This document shows positions 24,974 to 32,185 of a stretch of DNA of 32,976 nucleotides, one piece after another. The notes beneath the pieces are model-generated. The model saw only the letters and a list, made by a program, of their open reading frames with translations, had not been told where the DNA came from and did no database searches. Positions within the stretch are counted from its first letter, which is position 1. Every line of letters starts with the position of its first letter. The position numbers and the translations under genes are program-made. This DNA is from an uncultured PS1 clade bacterium (GTDB lineage Bacteria > Pseudomonadota > Alphaproteobacteria > MED-G09), in assembly GCA_902609025.1 (NCBI GenBank), contig CACLQD010000004.1, positions 17,501 to 50,476 on the forward strand, written 5' to 3'.

Positions 24974-25051
24974 ATGTCAATACTTAAAAACATACTACTA
25001 GTGTTCTTATTTGTTTCAGTACTAATAGCAATACAACCTGTTTTTATATAG
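24974..25051 (+). CDS. 25-residue single-helix membrane peptide, unknown
   Basis: ATG 24974 follows AGGAG (24964-24968) at a 5-base spacer, one of the best ribosome binding sites in the window. It encodes 25 residues: MSILKN, then an unbroken hydrophobic run (ILLVFLFVSVLIAIQPVFI), then TAG. This would be a tiny inner-membrane protein. I know no family for it. It is the first ORF behind the LysR-controlled promoter candidate. The chance that it is a spurious ORF is real, but the strong ribosome binding site and the clean K-then-hydrophobic pattern speak for translation. Confidence 0.5.
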   Translation: MSILKNILLVFLFVSVLIAIQPVFI

Positions 25052-25058
25052 TTTCAAT

Positions 25059-25089
25059 AATCAGTCAATATTGATTTAACTGATTTAAC
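25059..25089 (+). repeat. Short inverted repeat and 9-base tandem duplication
   Basis: AATCAGT (25059-25065) and ACTGATT (25079-25085) can form a 7-bp stem just after the 25-residue ORF. TGATTTAAC occurs twice in tandem at 25072-25080 and 25081-25089. No T run follows, so it is not a standard terminator. Confidence 0.4.
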
Positions 25090-25115
25090 AAAATTTAGCT
25101 GAAAGGCAAACGGTA

Positions 25116-25170
25116 TTGGGTAATCTTACCATCCTTCCCCCTCCCAACCCTTCAAGGTGAGGTTACCCAA
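25116..25170 (+). ncRNA. Candidate structured RNA: 15-bp hairpin with C-rich loop
   Basis: TTGGGTAATCTTACC (25116-25130) pairs along its whole length with GGTGAGGTTACCCAA (25156-25170); as RNA 13 pairs are Watson-Crick and 2 are G-U. The 25-base loop (25131-25155) is almost free of G and holds runs of C, including CCTTCCCCCTCCCAACCC. In a genome this AT-rich such a loop is very unusual. It contains the anti-Shine-Dalgarno-like core CCUCC. No U tract follows, so it is not a normal terminator on either strand. It lies 18 bases before the ATG of the 53-residue ORF and could be a small RNA, a 5'-UTR control element or a protein-binding hairpin. Bacterial sRNAs with C-rich loops are known in alphaproteobacteria; I cannot assign a family. 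Confidence 0.6.
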
Positions 25171-25188
25171 AAAATTTAGGAAAGAAAA

Positions 25189-25350
25189 ATGAATTTAAAT
25201 AAAGATATAATAGATTTTAAGGAACCAGAACTTAGAAAAAAAGTTGATAGAATCCAATATGAGAGAGAAATGACTTCAATAGCTATATTTTTATTTATTG
25301 AAAAGCTTTCAAAATTCTTCGGTATTTCCCAATCACAATTCAAACAGTAA
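25189..25350 (+). CDS. 53-residue protein, unknown
   Basis: ATG 25189 follows AGGA (25178-25181) with a 7-base spacer. The 53-residue product has a charged N-terminal half (KDIIDFKEPELRKKVDRIQY) and a hydrophobic amphipathic second half (SIAIFLFIEKLSKFFGIS), so it may bind the membrane or a partner. It lacks the arginine-rich DUF1127 pattern that often accompanies alphaproteobacterial C-rich-loop RNAs. It lies between the C-rich hairpin and the SMP-30-like gene in the same direction. No family recognised. Confidence 0.55.
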   Translation: MNLNKDIIDFKEPELRKKVDRIQYEREMTSIAIFLFIEKLSKFFGISQSQFKQ

Positions 25351-25388
25351 TTTAAAACAATAACAATTTGCTCTATATTTTCTCTGTG

Positions 25389-26249
25389 ATGAGAGAAAAT
25401 ACAATTGTTGTTGATGGATTAACTTTTCCTGAAGGCCCAAGGTGGTATAAGGATAAATTATATTTTTCGGATTTTTTTACACATCAAGTTTACGCTACAG
25501 ACCCCCTAGGGAACTGCAATAGTATACTTAGAGTACCTAACCAGCCATCTGGTTTAGGTTGGTTGCCTGATGGAACTCTTCTTGTTGTTTCTATGATTGA
25601 TCAAAAAGTTTTAGCATATAAAGATAATGCATTAACAGAATATGCTGATTGTTCTGAATATGCCAATTTTCATTGTAACGATATGATAGTGAATACGAAT
25701 GGGTATGCATATATTGGGAATTTTGGTTTTAACAGTCGTAATAATGAAAGCATCAAATCAACAAATCTCATTCTTGTTCGACCGAATGAGAAACCTGTAG
25801 TAGCTGCAGATGATCTTTATTTCCCTAACGGAACAATCATAACAGAGAACAACAAAACTTTAATAATAGGTGAAACTTACGCTGCAAAATTAACTGCTTT
25901 TGATATTAATGATGATGGATCATTATCAAACAGAAGAGTATGGGCTGATTTAGCTAATATAGAGAAAGACTATAGGCCAGTTCCTGATGGAATATGTCTT
26001 GATGAAGAAAATGCCATTTGGATGGCCTCTCCAAGCACAAATGAAGTCCTTCGAATAAAAGAAGGCGGCATCATACTTGATAAAATAGGTGTTCAAACAA
26101 ATGCCTATGCTTGTGTTTTAGGTGGAAAAGATAGAAAAACATTATTTGTTTGCACATCAGGAGGATCGGATATGCAATCCTGTATAAAGAAGAAAGAAGG
26201 TAGAATAGAATCGTTTCAAGTTGATATTCCAGGAGCTGGAATTCCATAA
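25389..26249 (+). CDS. SMP-30/gluconolactonase/LRE-like six-bladed beta-propeller hydrolase
   Basis: A 286-residue beta-propeller of the SMP-30/gluconolactonase family, whose members hydrolyse sugar lactones or other esters with a divalent metal. Expected metal-site residues are present: E15 (LTFPEGPRW), N147 (YFPNGTII) and D200 (PVPDGICLDE), with N97 in HCNDMIV at the substrate side. The C-terminal strand is IESFQVDIPGAG. I start at ATG 25389; an upstream in-frame TTG at 25368 would add seven non-conserved residues. No Shine-Dalgarno is present, and TATATT at 25374-25379 lies just before the ATG, so a leaderless transcript is possible. It faces the TonB receptor gene across a shared terminator. 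Confidence 0.88.
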   Translation: MRENTIVVDGLTFPEGPRWYKDKLYFSDFFTHQVYATDPLGNCNSILRVPNQPSGLGWLPDGTLLVVSMIDQKVLAYKDNALTEYADCSEYANFHCNDMIVNTNGYAYIGNFGFNSRNNESIKSTNLILVRPNEKPVVAADDLYFPNGTIITENNKTLIIGETYAAKLTAFDINDDGSLSNRRVWADLANIEKDYRPVPDGICLDEENAIWMASPSTNEVLRIKEGGIILDKIGVQTNAYACVLGGKDRKTLFVCTSGGSDMQSCIKKKEGRIESFQVDIPGAGIP

Positions 26250-26279
26250 AAAAAACCCCAGCTTAAACTGGGGTTTTTT
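26250..26279. terminator. Bidirectional Rho-independent terminator
   Basis: CCCCAG (26256-26261), loop CTTAAA, CTGGGG (26268-26273), flanked by an A run before and TTTTTT (26274-26279) after. The symmetric A/T tails let it work on both strands, ending the SMP-30-like gene and the TonB receptor gene. It is the only clear hairpin terminator seen in the window. Confidence 0.93.
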
Positions 26280-26299
26280 CATTTAACTAATAATTATTT

Positions 26300-28843
26300 T
26301 TAATAATTAAATTTAGCTCTAACACCAATAGATCTTGGAGCTCCATATCTTGCAAAGTTCCAAAGTGTAGCAACTGGGTTAGCAGATACTCTGAATGTTT
26401 CATCAGTAAGGTTTTTACCCCAAAGTGTAAGTGCCATATTTTCATTAACTTCCCAAGTCACAAAACCATTAACAAGCGTTCTTTCTTCAGCTTGTGTATT
26501 ACGCTTTTGTATTATTACTGGATTATCGTTAGTGCCTCCGGCTGCATTTGCAGGTAGTGGGCTTAATTCAAATTCATCACGATGATGGAAACCTAAATTA
26601 TATATAAGTGAACCACCTGAAGCTAAATCCTGGAAGTATGTTACAGATAAACCAGCAGTTAATTCTGGAGAAAATGGAACATTAAGACTTGAAAGATCAG
26701 GATTAATTGTAACACCAGAAGGTGCTCCAGCTATTAATGTACCAGCATCTAAACCAGGAGCATATTCATCATATTCATGATCTAGTATACCTAAGAAACC
26801 ATCAAAACGTAGGTTATCTGTTGGAACGTAAGTAGCTTCAATTTCAAAACCAGTTGCTGTTGATTCACCTTCGTTAACAGCAGCAGTTTCCTGGAATTGT
26901 GTATCACCAACTAGACGAACTTTTACTGAATCTCTTTGAAGACTTTCATACTCTGTTTGAAACACAGCAGCATTCAATCTTAATCTACCTTCCATAAGAT
27001 CAGCTTTAACACCAATTTCGATATTAGTATTTTCTTCATCATTATAAGGTTTACATGTAAATGTTGATCCACAAGTTTCTGTGAAACCACCTGCAACATA
27101 ACCTGTTGCAATACTTCCGTATATTAAAGTGTTTTCATTCATTGCATAATCAAGAACAATTCTCCATGTATCAGCTTCAAAATCCTTACTATCATCGATA
27201 GCAACACCAAAGTCTTCTTTGTTCAAAGGATTTGTCCAAGGACCTAAATATTGATCAGGTGTAAAGATTAAAGCAAAGCTTGCGCCATCAGGTGCAAATT
27301 GACGTCTATAGAAATCTTTTTCATCTTCTGTGTGTCTAGCTCCAACTGTTAATTTCAATTGGTCACTAATGTCATAACTTGCATCAATATAAACAGCTTT
27401 ACTTGTTCTATCCTGACCAGAAGCCTGAATTTCAGCAACATTTGCAAACTGTAATGCTCCTGAAGTACCAGTAGGTGAAATTAGATCAACAAAACCTAAA
27501 TTACCATAAACAAGAAACTCAACATCATCAGTATAATAAGCAGCGCCGGCAACAAAATTGAAAGGCCCATCAAATTCAGTAGTTACTCTGAATTCTTGTT
27601 GGAATTGCTCTCTTCTTGTATTTCTTGCAGCATCATAAAGTGATGTAAAAGACTCACCAGTATATGTACTATTTAATATTTCATCTTGATCTCTTTGACC
27701 TGTTATAGATTTAAGAGTGAAATTTTCAAAATTAAATGTTTGAGTAAGATAAACACCTTCAACTTCGATTTCGTGACCTCTACCAACACAAGTAAATGTG
27801 TTACATGTTTGAGATTCACCAGTTATGAAAGGGTTGCCTGGATAAGGTCCATCCCTATAGCCAGGGAAACCTAAATTTGGAAATAAATAAGCTTCTGCGC
27901 CGCCGCCAGGTGTATCGTTGGCTGTAGCAGGAGCATCACCTTGATCATCAAGTAATTCATAAGTGAAATCTGCTCTATAGAAATCATTAGGCTGATAAAG
28001 CACTTTAAATTTAGCAGCAAGAACATCTTTACCACCTATTTTACCACCATTACCTACTGATGTATAAGTGCCATCAGCATTTTTAGTAGTACCCACATCA
28101 TTAATTTGACCGCCTTCTGAATATAAAGCTGTTGACCCTGGGCCACCAAATGAAACAATACTTCCAGATGGTTTGCTATTTGTCCAATAACCTTCTTCTT
28201 CATCTTGAATAACGGATATACGAACAGCTAAAGTATCTCCAATTGGGAAATTAATTGCTGCATTTATTTTTTCAATTGACGCATCATTTGAAGCATATTG
28301 ACCATAAGTGGCCTCAACATCAAAGGTTGTTTCACCAAGAACGGGTTTCTTAGTAGTGAAAGCGATCGCGCCACCAGTTGTGTTTTTACCAAAAAGTGTT
28401 CCTTGAGGACCACGATAAATCTCAACTTGCTCCATATCAAACATCTCAATTGCTTGAGCTTGAACATGGTTAAAAGCAAAATCATCAACGACAATACCAA
28501 CAGACGGGTCTTTAGTAACAAGAATAGAAATAAATCCTGTACCACGCATACCACCTGCAATAGCATTAAAGCCATTTTGAGGAGTTAATGTTACATTAGG
28601 TGCAAGCTGTCCTAGTGCAAATACATCATTTCTAAATGTATTTTCTAGCTGTTGTTCAGTAATTGTTGATACAGCTATTGGAACATCTTGTTGAGAAATA
28701 TCTCTCTTAGTACCTGTAACAATAATTTCTTCAATACCAAGACGGCCGTCTGAAACAGACTCAGCATCTTGGGCATTAATTGAAGAAGTAATTCCCATTG
28801 TTAATATGAAAGAAAAAATAGTTAAATATCTAATCGAAAGCAT
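26300..28843 (-). CDS. TonB-dependent outer-membrane receptor
   Basis: An outer-membrane active importer of 847 residues. Start ATG 28843 has GGGGAGG 7 bases upstream; an in-frame ATG at 28861 lies before this site and is rejected. The signal peptide is MLSIRYLTIFSFILTMGITS, cut near INA-QD. The N-terminal IEEIIVTGTKRDISQQDVPI is the TonB-box/plug entry; the plug follows with LGQLAPNVTLTPQNGFNAIA and MEQVEIYRGPQGTLFGKNTT. The barrel takes the rest, with the final strands (NLTDETFRVSANPVATLWNF to VRAKFNY) ending in an aromatic residue. This type is frequent in marine bacteria that take up organic compounds; it lacks siderophore-specific hints. Substrate unknown. No exbBD or tonB nearby. Confidence 0.95.
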   Translation of the reverse strand: MLSIRYLTIFSFILTMGITSSINAQDAESVSDGRLGIEEIIVTGTKRDISQQDVPIAVSTITEQQLENTFRNDVFALGQLAPNVTLTPQNGFNAIAGGMRGTGFISILVTKDPSVGIVVDDFAFNHVQAQAIEMFDMEQVEIYRGPQGTLFGKNTTGGAIAFTTKKPVLGETTFDVEATYGQYASNDASIEKINAAINFPIGDTLAVRISVIQDEEEGYWTNSKPSGSIVSFGGPGSTALYSEGGQINDVGTTKNADGTYTSVGNGGKIGGKDVLAAKFKVLYQPNDFYRADFTYELLDDQGDAPATANDTPGGGAEAYLFPNLGFPGYRDGPYPGNPFITGESQTCNTFTCVGRGHEIEVEGVYLTQTFNFENFTLKSITGQRDQDEILNSTYTGESFTSLYDAARNTRREQFQQEFRVTTEFDGPFNFVAGAAYYTDDVEFLVYGNLGFVDLISPTGTSGALQFANVAEIQASGQDRTSKAVYIDASYDISDQLKLTVGARHTEDEKDFYRRQFAPDGASFALIFTPDQYLGPWTNPLNKEDFGVAIDDSKDFEADTWRIVLDYAMNENTLIYGSIATGYVAGGFTETCGSTFTCKPYNDEENTNIEIGVKADLMEGRLRLNAAVFQTEYESLQRDSVKVRLVGDTQFQETAAVNEGESTATGFEIEATYVPTDNLRFDGFLGILDHEYDEYAPGLDAGTLIAGAPSGVTINPDLSSLNVPFSPELTAGLSVTYFQDLASGGSLIYNLGFHHRDEFELSPLPANAAGGTNDNPVIIQKRNTQAEERTLVNGFVTWEVNENMALTLWGKNLTDETFRVSANPVATLWNFARYGAPRSIGVRAKFNY

Positions 28844-28910
28844 AGTGTAACCTCCCCACAAAGTGTTTAATTGCTTTTAATAATATAATCTTAGTAGTAC
28901 CTGATTCTCA

Positions 28911-28960
28911 TATATAAAGTATCTAATATCAACTCTTAATTTCGTAAAATTATCGATAAT
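28911..28960 (-). promoter_or_regulatory. Candidate promoter and palindrome upstream of the TonB receptor
   Basis: On the minus strand TTAAGA (28934-28939) and TATATA (28911-28916) are 17 bases apart, 68 bases before the receptor start. Just upstream, ATTATCGATAAT at 28949-28960 is a perfect 12-bp palindrome, placed where an activator or repressor could bind. Both are tentative. Confidence 0.35.
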
Positions 28961-28967
28961 CAATATA

Positions 28968-28984
28968 TAGTTAAAAAATATTGA
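28968..28984 (+). repeat. 17-base exact repeat, copy 2
   Basis: Identical to 23904-23920. It lies upstream of the TonB receptor promoter candidate, 7 bases beyond the ATTATCGATAAT palindrome. Confidence 0.4.
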
Positions 28985-29110
28985 GAATGACGACATATAG
29001 TGGTTTATAATTGCAACATATGCGTTAAAAAGCCCTAAAATTTGAATTTACTAGAAAGCCTTTTAAACATATTATTCTCGCTATATATTAAACTGAAAAT
29101 AGGATTTTAA

Positions 29111-29884
29111 ATGATAATTGTTCTTTCACCAGCTAAAACTCTAGATTACTCATCAGCAAATAATATTGATGATTATTCATCGCCTGTGTTTCTTCAAGAA
29201 TCAAAGGATTTGATTGATGAGCTAAAAAAGAAAAGGCCAAATGAAATATCTAAATTAATGAAGCTAAGTGACAAGCTAACAACACTCAATGTTGATAGAT
29301 ATCAAAAATGGAAAGCACAAAAAAAACCTTCTAATAATTCAAGGCAATCAATTTATGTTTTTAAAGGGGATGTTTATCAAGGTTTAGATATAGAAAGCTT
29401 TTCGAAAAAAGACACTGACTTTGCACAAAAACATTTAAGAATTTTATCTGGTCTATATGGTATTCTAAAACCTTTAGATGTCATCGAACCATATAGATTG
29501 GAAATGGGGACAAAGCTAAAAACAGAAAGAGGTTCAGATTTATATGACTTTTGGGGAAAAAATATCTCAAAAGAAATTGAAAAAGAATTGAATAAAATGA
29601 AGTCTAATACTTTAATCAACTTAGCATCTAATGAATATTATGACTCAATTCAGTCATTATCAAAAGATATAAAGGTTGTTGCGCCTATCTTTAAAGATAA
29701 AGGTAAAGATGGAAAATATAAAATTATTAGTTTTTATGCAAAGAAAGCTAGAGGATATATGGCTTCATGGTTAATAAAAAATCGAATAAATAAAGAAAAG
29801 GATATAACATCCTTTTCTGAGGAAGGTTATAAATTTTCAATCGAAGACTCTCAAAGCGGCTCCCCAGTCTTTTTGAGAGGTTAA
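29111..29884 (+). CDS. yaaA: Peroxide stress protein YaaA (DUF328)
   Basis: A 257-residue cytosolic protein of the YaaA/UPF0246 family, which in E. coli lowers free iron and DNA damage under peroxide stress and binds DNA. The family start MIIVLSPAKTLDY is clear, with LMKLSDKLTTLN, RQSIYVFKGDVYQGLD, LRILSGLYGILKPLDVIEPY and LEMGTK, ending in ARGYMASWLIKNR. Full length. It is a single gene with AGGA upstream, before tRNA-Ala. Confidence 0.96.
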   Translation: MIIVLSPAKTLDYSSANNIDDYSSPVFLQESKDLIDELKKKRPNEISKLMKLSDKLTTLNVDRYQKWKAQKKPSNNSRQSIYVFKGDVYQGLDIESFSKKDTDFAQKHLRILSGLYGILKPLDVIEPYRLEMGTKLKTERGSDLYDFWGKNISKEIEKELNKMKSNTLINLASNEYYDSIQSLSKDIKVVAPIFKDKGKDGKYKIISFYAKKARGYMASWLIKNRINKEKDITSFSEEGYKFSIEDSQSGSPVFLRG

Positions 29885-29935
29885 TTTTTTATTGAGATCA
29901 TAGCTTTGTTAATTTATAAAGGCTTATTCATTTGT

Positions 29936-30011
29936 GGGGCCATAGCTCAGTTGGGAGAGCGCCTGCTTTGCAAGCAGGAGGTCGTCGGTTCGATCCCGTC
30001 TGGCTCCACCA
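29936..30011 (+). tRNA. tRNA-Ala (anticodon UGC)
   Basis: A 76-base cloverleaf with encoded CCA. The acceptor stem is GGGGCCA (29936-29942) with TGGCTCC (30001-30007), with one G-U pair, followed by discriminator A and CCA (30009-30011). The anticodon stem CCTGC/GCAGG carries the loop TTTGCAA, so the anticodon is UGC. GGTTCGATCCC forms the T arm. A single tRNA outside any rRNA operon in the window, 36 bases before hemB. Confidence 0.97.
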
Positions 30012-30046
30012 CTAAAACTACCCTTAATTAATAAATAGATTAAACG

Positions 30047-31042
30047 ATGAAAATAGAGAGAACATTTCCAGAAACAAGAATGAGAAGAATTAGAAAAAAT
30101 TCTGGACTTAGAGAAATGCTAGCTGAAACAAATTTATCTAGAACAGATCTAATACAACCAATATTCATAAAAGAAGATTTATCTGGCACCGAGGAAATTA
30201 AAACCATGCCAGGAATAAATAGACTAGGTCTTGATATCTTAAATGATGAAGTTGGTAAAATTGTCGATCTGGGTATAAAATCTATTGCAGTTTTTCCGGT
30301 AATTAATGAAGAAAAAAAGGATGAAACTGGTTCTCAAGCTACGCTTGAAGATAACTTTATTTGCCACGCCATATCTTCAATAAAGAAAAGCTATCCTGAT
30401 TTAATAATTATAGCAGATGTAGCATTAGATCCTTACACTGATCATGGTCATGATGGATTATTGGATAAGACAGGTGATGTAGACAATGATTTAACTCTTC
30501 CTGTTCTAAGAGAACAGGCAGTTGTCTTAGCTAAGGCAGGAACAGATATAATTGCTCCTTCAGATATGATGGATGGAAGAATTAAGATAATTAGAGATGC
30601 ATTAGAGCAAAATGATTTTATCGATACGCTCATACTTGCATATTCGGCAAAGTTTAGTTCAAAGTTTTATGGTCCTTTTAAAGATGCGGTAGAGTCAGCA
30701 AAATTTTTTGGTGACAAAACTAAAGACACATATCAGATGCCAGTTGCTAATATTAATGAGGCTTTACATGAGGTTGCTTTAGATATTCGAGAAGGAGCTG
30801 ACATTGTTATGGTTAAGCCTGGAATGCCATACCTCGATGTTATTAAGGCCATTAAAGATGAGTTTAAAGTTCCAACTTTTGCCTATCAAGTAAGTGGTGA
30901 ATATTCAATGCTTAAAAATGCTGTTGATTCTGGACTACTAAGCAATGATGTCATCAAAGAATCACTTTTATCATTCAAAAGAGCTGGGGCTGATTGTGTA
31001 TTAACTTACTTTGCTTCGGAGATTGCTAGAGAGCTATCTTAA
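30047..31042 (+). CDS. hemB: Delta-aminolevulinic acid dehydratase (porphobilinogen synthase)
   Basis: Condenses two 5-aminolevulinate to porphobilinogen in haem synthesis. The 331 residues form the usual TIM barrel with an N-terminal arm. The Schiff-base lysines are K202 (AYSAKFSSKFYGP) and K257 (IVMVKPGMPYLDVI). The metal loop is IADVALDPYTDHGHDG, with D124, D128 and D136 where zinc enzymes have cysteines, so it is the Mg2+-type enzyme. This type is usual in alphaproteobacteria and Pseudomonas. The stop is one base away from the convergent methyltransferase stop. Confidence 0.97.
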   Translation: MKIERTFPETRMRRIRKNSGLREMLAETNLSRTDLIQPIFIKEDLSGTEEIKTMPGINRLGLDILNDEVGKIVDLGIKSIAVFPVINEEKKDETGSQATLEDNFICHAISSIKKSYPDLIIIADVALDPYTDHGHDGLLDKTGDVDNDLTLPVLREQAVVLAKAGTDIIAPSDMMDGRIKIIRDALEQNDFIDTLILAYSAKFSSKFYGPFKDAVESAKFFGDKTKDTYQMPVANINEALHEVALDIREGADIVMVKPGMPYLDVIKAIKDEFKVPTFAYQVSGEYSMLKNAVDSGLLSNDVIKESLLSFKRAGADCVLTYFASEIARELS

Positions 31043-31043
31043 A

Positions 31044-32111
31044 TTAAGCTTTAGCTTCCAGAACAATATTTGATTCAATATCAAGACACCGTCTTTCAAT
31101 ATTTTCAAAACCTGCCTCATTGAGAACTGAGCGTAATCTCTTTTCACCAGCTTGAGCACCAAGTTGTAAACCAACTTCTTGCGCTCTTGAAGTAGGAACA
31201 CATATTAAAGTTGAAAAAGAATAGTAAAGCCCAGATTGTGAATTTAGATTATCCTTCAATTCATCATTTGCAAATGGTTCTACAAGCATAAAAGTGCCAT
31301 CATCATTTAGAGTATTTAAAATAGCCTTTGATACTCCAACAGGATCACCCATATCGTGTAAAGCATCAAATATGCATGCAAAATCGTAACCTTTTTCAGG
31401 TATATTTTTCGCATCAGAAACGGCAAATTCTATATTAGTGACACCTTCTATCTCTGCTTTTTCTCTTGCTTTGATAATTGAAGGTTCATGGAAATCATAT
31501 CCATATATTTTAGATTTAGGAAAAGTTTTTGCCATAAGGATTGATGAAGAACCTAGTCCACAACCTATATCAGCAACAGTTGCTCCGGCTTCAAGTTTTT
31601 CTTTTACTCCATCAAGAGATGGTATCCAATTTTCTAAAAGATTAGTTACATAAATAGGTCTAAAGAATCTGTCAGTACCACAGAAACAGCATTCGTGATG
31701 CTCTTCCCAAGGCCTGCCTCTTCCAGTTTTAAAAACATCTAAAGCAACATCATGAGTAGCATATTGAGCAACAATACCTTGGAAAAGTCCTTGCATACAT
31801 GTGGGCTCACCCTCATGAGCAAAAATAGCAGCTTGCTCAGGGGTTAAACTGAATTCATTGCTATCCTCGTGATAAGTAATGTAACCCATTGCAGCGTTAG
31901 CCGATAACCACTCCAATAAATATCTTTCATCAAGATTTGTTTTCGATGCAAGAGCTTCGGCAGAACATGGTCCATTTTCATCTAGGGCAGAATATACTCC
32001 AGCTTGGTCTCCAATATATGCAACTAATAAACTTCCTGCAGCTGAAACATTTTCAAAAACCTTGCCAGTTAATTCCATCAACTTTTCTTCATCAAGATCA
32101 CTTTTTGCCAT
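31044..32111 (-). CDS. SAM-dependent methyltransferase with N-terminal winged helix
   Basis: A 355-residue protein. The N-terminal half is a winged-helix/dimerisation domain (AAGSLLVAYIGDQAGVYSAL, DERYLLEWLSANAAMGYI). The C-terminal half is a class I methyltransferase fold with motif I VADIGCGLGSSSILMAKTFP and YGYDFHEPSIIKAREKAE. ATG 32111 is preferred to ATG 32114 because AAGGAG (32119-32124) then has a 7-base spacer. Residues 138-145 read HHECCFCG, a cluster of possible metal ligands before the conserved GTDRFFRP. It resembles the Rv2258c-like group common in mycobacteria and marine proteobacteria; the substrate is unknown. Confidence 0.85.
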   Translation of the reverse strand: MAKSDLDEEKLMELTGKVFENVSAAGSLLVAYIGDQAGVYSALDENGPCSAEALASKTNLDERYLLEWLSANAAMGYITYHEDSNEFSLTPEQAAIFAHEGEPTCMQGLFQGIVAQYATHDVALDVFKTGRGRPWEEHHECCFCGTDRFFRPIYVTNLLENWIPSLDGVKEKLEAGATVADIGCGLGSSSILMAKTFPKSKIYGYDFHEPSIIKAREKAEIEGVTNIEFAVSDAKNIPEKGYDFACIFDALHDMGDPVGVSKAILNTLNDDGTFMLVEPFANDELKDNLNSQSGLYYSFSTLICVPTSRAQEVGLQLGAQAGEKRLRSVLNEAGFENIERRCLDIESNIVLEAKA

Positions 32112-32185
32112 CATTTTACTCCTTAGAAAATTATAAAATTATTCTATTAGAAAATGCTTATACAAGAAATGAAAATTAAATATTT

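Noticed and set aside
25131-25155. Minus-strand G-quadruplex in the loop
   Set aside because: Runs are GGG, GGG, GGGGG, GG, GG; a stable three-layer quadruplex needs four runs of three, so only a weak two-layer form is possible. Not listed as a feature.
25116-25170. C-rich hairpin as a Rho-independent terminator
   Set aside because: No T run follows on the plus strand (AAAAAATTT comes next) and none on the minus strand; the 25-base loop is also too large.
25189-25350. 53-residue ORF as a DUF1127 protein
   Set aside because: It lacks the arginine-rich C-terminal pattern of that family.
26300-28843. Open frames of 60-103 codons on either strand inside the TonB receptor gene
   Set aside because: They overlap a clear 847-residue protein, lack ribosome binding sites and have no recognisable family; they are shadows.
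32142-32152. TTCTA-T-TAGAA dyad upstream of the methyltransferase gene
   Set aside because: Only five-base arms, expected by chance at this base composition.
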